In this document: positions 58,869 to 64,000 of the stretch, piece by piece | Numbering within the stretch: the stretch's first letter is position 1 | How the letters are laid out: every line of letters begins with the position of its first letter | NCBI RefSeq assembly: GCF_000381925.1 | Contig: NZ_KB907309.1 | Location: 868,001 to 932,000, forward strand | Origin: Nocardia sp. BMG111209 | GTDB lineage: Bacteria; Actinomycetota; Actinomycetes; Mycobacteriales; Mycobacteriaceae | Direction of reading: 5' to 3' | Length of the DNA stretch: 64,000 nt | Translations under genes and position numbers: made by a program | The notes under the pieces: generated by a model | What the model was told of the DNA's origin: nothing | What the model saw: the letters and a program-made list of their open reading frames with translations, nothing else | Database searches by the model: none

Positions 58869-58903
58869 ATGCGCACGCATATGATGTCTACGCATTAAAT
58901 GCG
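58869..58903. promoter_or_regulatory. Probable MarR operators, two palindromes
   Basis: ATGCG-CA-CGCAT (58869-58880) and CGCATT-A-AATGCG (58891-58903) share the half-site ATGCG/CGCAT and lie between the divergent MFS and marR genes, 22 bp centre to centre (about two helical turns). Confidence 0.7.
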
Positions 58904-58940
58904 GTTGCATGGTTGTGCCGCGCCGACTAGGATGACGGCC

Positions 58941-59504
58941 ATGTCCAAGTCGTCGACATCGTCGTCGTCGCGAGCGACGAGTCCCGAAACTGCGCGAGCG
59001 ACGAGTCCCGAAACTGCGCGAGCGACGAGTCCTGAAGGCGCGCGAGCGACGAGTCCCGAAGGCGCGCCGGCGGCGAGTCTCGAAACCGCCGCCTGCGGCA
59101 CGGTCGATCGCTCCGGCCCGCGGTCCGGGCACGTGCGCAGCGAGGCCGATCTGGTGGGCCATTGGCGCGATCTGCTGGCCCAGCACGCCGCCGCCTCCTG
59201 CGCCCTGGAGAAGGAACTGCAGGGCCGGCACAGCATCGGGCTGAGCGAATTCGAATGTCTGGACCGGCTGGTCGACGCGGACTGCGAGAGCTACCGGATG
59301 AGCGATCTGGCCACGGATATCCACCTCTCCCAGAGCGCGCTGAGCCGGGCCGTCGCCCGCTTGGAGCGCGACGGCCTGGTCACCCGCGGCATGTGCACCG
59401 ACGACCGGCGGGCCATCTTCGTCTGCGTCACCGATCGGGGCCGGCTGCTGCACGCGGCGGCCGCACCCACGCATCGCGCGGTACTCGCGGACACCCTGCA
59501 CTGA
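58941..59504 (+). CDS. MarR family regulator with octapeptide-repeat N-terminus
   Basis: 187 residues. Residues 11-50 are five copies of an octapeptide (RATSPETA and variants). The winged helix is at ~95-160: GLSEFECLDRLVD, MSDLATDIHLSQSALSRAVA as recognition helix, and LVTRGMCTDDRRAIFVCVTD as the wing. Likely represses the divergent MFS exporter. TAGGAT at 58928-58933 lies 7 nt before ATG 58941 (leaderless), though its AGGA could also act as a ribosome-binding site; ATG 58932 is less likely. Confidence 0.87.
   Translation: MSKSSTSSSSRATSPETARATSPETARATSPEGARATSPEGAPAASLETAACGTVDRSGPRSGHVRSEADLVGHWRDLLAQHAAASCALEKELQGRHSIGLSEFECLDRLVDADCESYRMSDLATDIHLSQSALSRAVARLERDGLVTRGMCTDDRRAIFVCVTDRGRLLHAAAAPTHRAVLADTLH
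58971..59090 (+). repeat. 24-nt tandem repeats in the marR gene
   Basis: Five in-frame 24-bp units (CGAGCGACGAGTCCCGAAAC plus TGCG); the first two are identical, the last two diverge. Confidence 0.95.
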
Positions 59505-59509
59505 ACGAC

Positions 59510-59547
59510 GAGACCGCGGGCCCGGCTATCGCCCGGCCCGCGGTCTC
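59510..59547. terminator. Bidirectional hairpin terminator
   Basis: A perfect 13-bp stem GAGACCGCGGGCC / GGCCCGCGGTCTC with a 12-nt loop, between the convergent marR and XRE genes. Confidence 0.8.
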
Positions 59548-59571
59548 GGTTCCTACTGCGCTACGCCCCGG

Positions 59572-60462
59572 CTACAACGCGGCGCGGGCCTCGTCGATGG
59601 CCGTGCGGGCATCCATCGCCACGGCCTTGATGTCGGTGAATGCCGAGCGGTAGCGGTCGATCTCCGGTTCCTTGTCGTAATAGACCGAGCCGGTGAAGGT
59701 TTCGACGTAGACCACCGGCGGTTCCGGGACGTCGCCCGCGCTGTCCGGGAATTCCAGCAGCACGAACCGGCCGGAATCCATCCCGTCGTGATAGCCGGTG
59801 TCGGTGGGTACCACCCGGACCTCGACGTTGGGCAGATCGCACATCCGGCGCAGATGTTCCAGTTGTGCGACAACCACATCCGGGCCGCCGACGCGATGCC
59901 ACAGCAACGTTTCGGTGATCACGGCCTCCAGCCGGATCGGCGAGTGCTCCCGGGTGATCGCGGCCTGCCGGGCGGCCCGGACGGCGATCCGGCGCTCCAG
60001 TTCGTCGGCCGTGATGTCGGGGCGTGCGCCGATCAGTACCGCCCGGGTGTACTCCTCACTCTGCAACAGGCCCGGGACCAGGTCGGTCTCGTAGGTGAAC
60101 ACCCGTGCGGCGGCCTCCTCCAGCCCGATGTAGACCTCGAATCCCTCGGCGATCACGTCGCTGAACTCGGTCCACCACCCGCGCGCCTTGGTCTCGCGGG
60201 CCAGCGCGGCCAGCGGTTCGACGATCTCGACCGGTGCGCCGTACACCTTGCACATCGCCTCGACATCGAGGCTGCGCAACGAGGTCTGCCCGGTTTCGAT
60301 TCGCCAGATCTTCGCCTCGGACCACTCGAGTCGCTGCGCGGCGACCCTCGTGGTCATGCGGGCGCGGTTGCGCAGATCGCGCAGTTGCCGTCCCAATTGC
60401 CGGCGGGGCATGGTGGATCCGGTGATCGTGGATCCGGTCATTCCGTGCGGTGGTAAAGCCAT
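59572..60462 (-). CDS. XRE family regulator with DUF5753 domain
   Basis: 296 residues. The helix-turn-helix is ~19-75 (LGRQLRDLRNRARMTTRVAAQ split by the turn, then WSEAKIWRIETGQTSLR); the DUF5753 domain is ~110-290 (VFTYETDLVPGLLQSEEYTRAV, VRAARQAAI, ITETLLWHRVGG, VRVVPTDTGYHDGM). Typical actinomycete regulator normally paired with a DUF397 gene; here none is adjacent. ATG 60462 has GGGGGA close upstream; an inner ATG at residue 18 would also leave the domain whole. Confidence 0.88.
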   Translation of the reverse strand: MALPPHGMTGSTITGSTMPRRQLGRQLRDLRNRARMTTRVAAQRLEWSEAKIWRIETGQTSLRSLDVEAMCKVYGAPVEIVEPLAALARETKARGWWTEFSDVIAEGFEVYIGLEEAAARVFTYETDLVPGLLQSEEYTRAVLIGARPDITADELERRIAVRAARQAAITREHSPIRLEAVITETLLWHRVGGPDVVVAQLEHLRRMCDLPNVEVRVVPTDTGYHDGMDSGRFVLLEFPDSAGDVPEPPVVYVETFTGSVYYDKEPEIDRYRSAFTDIKAVAMDARTAIDEARAAL

Positions 60463-60947
60463 GCTTCCCCCTCGTTCGTAGGCCGAACATCGAAACCGCC
60501 CTCACGGCCCATCGAACGGCAAAACTCAACGCCAGGACCCGGATTCCTCCTACCGGGTGTGCGATCGGATTCTTGCACAGCGGAAGATCTCACGGATACC
60601 GGTCGTGTCACATTTACGTCACCGTCGAGTGTGGGCCAAAGATGATTAGTTTCCGGCGCACCGTTTTCGGTAGATTTCGGCCGACGAACCGTCACGGCGA
60701 GCTCTCGAGTGGCTCCCAGACTGCGCGCATCGGGCTCGAAGGAACGGGGACCACAGTTGGTTGTGGTCGGCTCACCCCAGCGAGTCGCCAGACCATAGCC
60801 GAAGAGCATGAATTCGCTGATCTTGTGACGAATTCGGTGCCGCCCGAAAAAGTTTCGCGGACGTGTAACACGTACGAGGGCCCGCTCCGATACGCCCCAT
60901 GAACAACGAAGCTCGACTTGGATCCACCCCGGGGAATGGAGAAGACA
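60463..60947. other. Intergenic region with two inverted repeats, no supported gene
   Basis: About 485 bp of lower GC content than its surroundings, between two divergent genes. Contains a hairpin GACCACA-N6-TGTGGTC (60749-60768) and a 13-bp palindrome ACGTGT-A-ACACGT (60861-60873) upstream of the 160-residue gene, a possible operator. Open frames through it have no recognisable product. Confidence 0.5.
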
Positions 60948-61430
60948 GTGCGTACGACGTTTCCGACTTCCGTCTCGGCCGCCGAGCTGGCTGCCTCCGC
61001 GCAGGACTACATCCAGCGCGGCTGGACGGTCGCCGAAACGGCCAACGGCATCTGCCTGATCACCGATGAGGACATCGCGGCGATCGAGGTCACCGGCGAA
61101 CTCGCCGCCACCGTCCGCCGCTACCTCCGCGCCAACAACCTCACCGGTCCGATCATCGAGCTGCCGGGCATCGAACGCCGCGAGATCCACATCGTCGCGG
61201 GTGTTCGCAAGGCCGCCATGGCGATCCAGGCACTGCGCGAAGCCGGTGTGGTCGTCCACACCGACGGCGCGGGTGTGCCGCTGCCGCCGAGCCGCGTGTC
61301 GGCCGGCACCGCCGTCTGGTCCGTCGCGCCGCACGAGGCGCGCTGGACACCGCCGCTGGTGGCCGTCGCCGCCGCCATCCGCGCGGCCCGCTCCGGCCGC
61401 AAGCCGCAGGTCGCCCGCATCGCCAGCTGA
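60948..61430 (+). CDS. Conserved-looking protein of unknown function
   Basis: 160 residues, soluble, alternating helices and strands: AAELAASAQDYIQRGWTVAE near 10-30, ICLITDEDIAAIEVTGELAA near 33-53, PIIELPGIERREIHIVAG near 70-88, then a basic end (RAARSGRKPQVARIA). The start and strand pattern recall small primase/polymerase-type N-domains, but no catalytic motif is visible, so no function is assigned. GTG 60948 has GGAG 6 nt upstream; ATG 60936 is an alternative. The molybdopterin enzyme follows 64 bp downstream. Confidence 0.75.
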   Translation: MRTTFPTSVSAAELAASAQDYIQRGWTVAETANGICLITDEDIAAIEVTGELAATVRRYLRANNLTGPIIELPGIERREIHIVAGVRKAAMAIQALREAGVVVHTDGAGVPLPPSRVSAGTAVWSVAPHEARWTPPLVAVAAAIRAARSGRKPQVARIAS

Positions 61431-61494
61431 ATCGGGCGGGCCGGAGCCCCGGTCCGTCCGGTTCCACCGTTTTCTGTCGGAGCCGAGGGTCATG

Positions 61495-63696
61495 ATGGAT
61501 GCCATGACCACCCGGAATCTGCTCCGCACCTGCCCGCTGTGCGAGGCGGTGTGCGGGCTCGAAGTCACCCTCGACGCCGAGGATCACGTCACCGGCATCC
61601 GCGGCGATCGGCAGGACCCGTTCAGCCGGGGTTTCCTCTGTCCCAAGGGCGCCAGCCTCGGACATCTCGACGAGGATCCCGACCGGCTCACCCAGCCGCT
61701 GATCCGCGATCGCGCCACCGGCGTGCGCCGGACCGCCTCCTGGACGGAGGCCTTCGATCTCATCGCCGCGCGCATGCCGGCGCTGACCGCCGCGCACGGC
61801 AGCCAATCCGCCGCGCTGTACTTCGGTAATCCGAATGCGCACACCGTCGCCGGCGCCCTCTATCTCCCGGCGCTGCTGCGCGCCCTGGGTACTCGTAATC
61901 TCTTCTCGGCCAGTACCGCCGATCAGATGCCCAAGCAGGTCGCCAGCGGGCTGATGTTCGGCGATCCGCTCGCCGTGCCGGTCCCCGATCTGGACCGCAC
62001 CGATTACCTGCTGATGCTCGGGGCCAACCCGCTGGAATCCAACGGATCACTGTGCACCGCACCGGACTACCCGGGCCGGATCAAGGCGCTGCGGCGGCGC
62101 GGCGGCCGGTTCGTGGTGGTCGATCCGCGGCGCACTCGCACCGCCAAGCAGGCCGACGAGCACGTCTTCGTGCGGCCGGGCAGCGATGCCTATCTGTTGT
62201 TCGGGATCGTGCACACTCTGTTCGCGGAGGAGCTGACCACTGTCCGGGTCGAGGTCACCGGCCTCGACGAGATCCGCGCCGCCGCAGTGCCGTTCACGCC
62301 CGAGGTGGTGTCCGGGCGCACCGGCGTCCCGGCGGCGACCGTGGTCCGGCTGGCGCGCGAACTGGCCGCCGCGCCGACGGCGGCCGTCTATGCCCGCATC
62401 GGCACCTGCACCGCCGAATTCGGCACCGTCACGCAGTGGCTGGTCGACGTGATCAATACGCTCACCGGCAATCTCGACTCCCCCGGCGGCGCGATGTGGG
62501 CCACGCCGGCCACACTCGGCATCGTCCGCACCCGGCCGTTCCGGCTCGGCCGGTGGACCAGCCGGGTGCGCGAACTACCCGAGGCCATGGGCGAATTCCC
62601 GGTCGCGACCCTGGCCGACGAGATCGAGACCCCGGGCGAGGGGCAGATCCGGATGCTGGTCACGGTCGCCGGTAATCCGGTGCTGTCCGCGCCCAACGGC
62701 GCTCGGCTCGATCGCGTACTGCCCGGTCTCGACTTCATGGTGAGCGTCGACCGCTACCTGAACGAGACGACCCGGCACGCCGATGTCATCCTGCCGCCGC
62801 CGCGCACCCTGCAGTCGCCGCACTACGACTTCGCGCTGCTGGCGTTCGCGGTGCACAACTACGCCCGGTACTCGCCGCCGCTGGTCCCACTCGACGACCG
62901 GCCCTCGGAGTCGGAGGTGGTGGCCCGGCTGGCGCTGGCGCTGCTCGGCCAGCAGCCCGAGCCCGGCCGCACCGCACTGGAATCGGTCGACGAACTGGTC
63001 ATCGCCGGCACCCTGCACAAGGCCGGGATCCCCGAACGCCGCGGCGATCTGCTCGGCGCCGACACCACCGAACAGCGGCTCGATCTCATGTTGCGGCTCG
63101 GGGCGTACGGCGAATGGAATCCGGCCGCGCTGCCCACGCCCTACGGTCCGCTGAATCTGAAAGTACTGCTGGACAATCCGCACGGAATCGACCTGGGCCC
63201 GCTGCGGCCGCGGCTTCCCGAGGTGCTACGGACCACCGCCCGCGCGGTCGATCTCGCCCCCGCACCGATGCTCGCCGATGTGACCCGGCTCACCGGCCGG
63301 CTCGCCGACGCCGCACCCGATGTCGTGCTGATCGGCCGCCGCCAGCTGCGGTCCAACAACAGCTGGATGCACAATGTGCCGACCCTGGTCGGCGGATCGA
63401 ATCGGTGCACGCTGCATGTCCATCCGGACGATATGACCCGGCTCGGCCTGGGCGAGCGTGCGGTGGTGAAGTCCGCGGCCGGCGCGATCACGGTGGTGGT
63501 CGAGCCGAACGGCGACATCATGCCCGGGGTGGTCAGCCTGCCGCACGGCTGGGGCCACGCCGACACCGCGAGTCAGACGGTGGCGAGCGCGCACGCGGGT
63601 GTCAGCGCCAACGTGCTGACCGACGATTCCGTGGTCGACGTACCGTCCGGGAATGCCGTCTTCAACGGGGTGCCCGTCACCGTGAGCCCGGCCTGA
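61495..63696 (+). CDS. Molybdopterin-dependent oxidoreductase with 4Fe-4S site
   Basis: 733 residues of the DMSO-reductase superfamily. The N-terminal cluster motif is CPLCEAVC followed by FLCPKG about 27 residues on. Cofactor-binding segments: DYLLMLGANPLESNG near 165, GRFVVVDPRRTRTAKQAD near 200, VDRYLNETTRHADVILPPP near 420, and a C-terminal molydopterin dinucleotide domain (~615-733, VHPDDMTRLGLGERAVV). No signal peptide, so cytoplasmic. The substrate (formate, thiosulfate, other) is not deducible. GAGGG precedes ATG 61495; ATGs at 61492 and 61504 are alternatives. Confidence 0.88.
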   Translation: MDAMTTRNLLRTCPLCEAVCGLEVTLDAEDHVTGIRGDRQDPFSRGFLCPKGASLGHLDEDPDRLTQPLIRDRATGVRRTASWTEAFDLIAARMPALTAAHGSQSAALYFGNPNAHTVAGALYLPALLRALGTRNLFSASTADQMPKQVASGLMFGDPLAVPVPDLDRTDYLLMLGANPLESNGSLCTAPDYPGRIKALRRRGGRFVVVDPRRTRTAKQADEHVFVRPGSDAYLLFGIVHTLFAEELTTVRVEVTGLDEIRAAAVPFTPEVVSGRTGVPAATVVRLARELAAAPTAAVYARIGTCTAEFGTVTQWLVDVINTLTGNLDSPGGAMWATPATLGIVRTRPFRLGRWTSRVRELPEAMGEFPVATLADEIETPGEGQIRMLVTVAGNPVLSAPNGARLDRVLPGLDFMVSVDRYLNETTRHADVILPPPRTLQSPHYDFALLAFAVHNYARYSPPLVPLDDRPSESEVVARLALALLGQQPEPGRTALESVDELVIAGTLHKAGIPERRGDLLGADTTEQRLDLMLRLGAYGEWNPAALPTPYGPLNLKVLLDNPHGIDLGPLRPRLPEVLRTTARAVDLAPAPMLADVTRLTGRLADAAPDVVLIGRRQLRSNNSWMHNVPTLVGGSNRCTLHVHPDDMTRLGLGERAVVKSAAGAITVVVEPNGDIMPGVVSLPHGWGHADTASQTVASAHAGVSANVLTDDSVVDVPSGNAVFNGVPVTVSPA

Positions 63697-63721
63697 GCCG
63701 GCCCGGTCGAGACGTGCGGGT

Positions 63722-64000
63722 TCAGCGCAGTTTGAAGATCACCGCGCGCTGCACCACGAAGTTGATCACTGTGGCGGTGCCCTGGGCGATCACGAAGGCC
63801 AGCGGCTTGCGCCACCACTGATCCTCGAGCGTGAAGTAGAGGAGCTGGTTGATCCCCACCTGCACGGCGAAGGTCACCGCGTACAGCACGACGACCGCCA
63901 GGAAACGCTTGCGGCTGGGCTCGGCCCGGAAGGTCCAGCGCCGGTTGATCAGGTAGGCCGTTGTGGTGCCCGCGACGAAGCTGACCGATTTGGCCGCCGC
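63722..64000 (-). CDS. GtrA family membrane protein, 5' end outside window
   Basis: The last 92 residues are present. [20 protein letters not shown] corresponds to the conserved TYFGNKWWTY-type segment of GtrA proteins; two more helices follow ([40 protein letters not shown]) and it ends FKLR. A second GtrA protein besides the one at 50586; probably a polyprenyl-phosphate-sugar flippase component. Convergent with the molybdopterin gene. Confidence 0.85.
   Translation of the reverse strand, partial: AAAKSVSFVAGTTTAYLINRRWTFRAEPSRKRFLAVVVLYAVTFAVQVGINQLLYFTLEDQWWRKPLAFVIAQGTATVINFVVQRAVIFKLR

Noticed and set aside
60450..60902. A 150-codon plus-strand frame between the XRE gene and the unknown 160-residue gene
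   Set aside because: No start signal or family, and the composition is consistent with a regulatory intergenic region.

Overview
The window is high-GC DNA from a mycolic-acid actinomycete, most likely Nocardia or a close relative (inference from gene content). Evidence: galactan genes glfT1 and glfT2 with a Wzm/Wzt exporter, an antigen-85-type esterase, an MMPL transporter, F420-type luciferase-fold oxidoreductases, a WS/DGAT-like acyltransferase, and a proteasome activator ending in GQYL. Many genes lack a Shine-Dalgarno site and instead have an ANNNT-type -10 box 6-8 nt before the start codon, as in leaderless mycobacterial and nocardial genes. Several blocks match M. tuberculosis gene order (SRP RNA with the Rv3722c-type aminotransferase; tadA/Rv3753c/tyrA; hisC2; Rv3777-Rv3778c-Rv3780-Rv3783-Rv3781-Rv3782).

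Layout. 0-8.8 kb: a truncated HhH-GPD gene, tRNA-Ser(GGA), the SRP RNA with its aspartate aminotransferase, a methyltransferase, the acyltransferase and an isolated second-type cytochrome b gene (qcrB). 9-20 kb: genes for queuosine salvage (a DUF309-GluQRS fusion, a YhhQ-type transporter, tgt). tgt is the last gene of a tightly packed minus-strand run: tetR, rrf2, ABC half-transporter, a 49-codon ORF made of a duplicated segment, ABC half-transporter, tgt. A TetR operator separates this run from a divergent MMPL gene. 22-27 kb: oxidoreductase, VOC protein, tRNA-Ser(CGA), tadA with its partner, tyrA. 27-32 kb: a second heterodimeric ABC exporter, one subunit of which carries long tandem-repeat insertions, including about 170 residues inside its nucleotide-binding domain. 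32-36 kb: DUF998 protein, Vsr and a C5 cytosine methyltransferase beside tRNA-Arg and tRNA-Ser(GCT). 36-42 kb: hisC, the secreted esterase, tRNA-Ser(TGA), a quinone oxidoreductase, a desulfurase-like protein without its PLP lysine, and bpa.

42-57 kb is the cell-wall block: wzm-wzt-glfT1, an inserted SDR/LLM pair, a three-part GtrA/GT2/multispan membrane module, glfT2, rmlB, a repeat-bearing esterase, and rmlA-rmlC. Together these supply dTDP-rhamnose precursor steps, polymerise galactan on a lipid carrier and export it for arabinogalactan; rmlD and glf are not in the window. 57-64 kb: MFS/MarR divergent pair, XRE-DUF5753 regulator, an unknown 160-residue protein, a molybdopterin oxidoreductase and the end of another GtrA gene.

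No phage, transposase or CRISPR array was found. The most unusual features are in-frame minisatellites in several unrelated genes, the duplicated small ORF coupled to both flanking ABC genes, the GluQRS fusion, and the repeat-expanded ABC nucleotide-binding domain.
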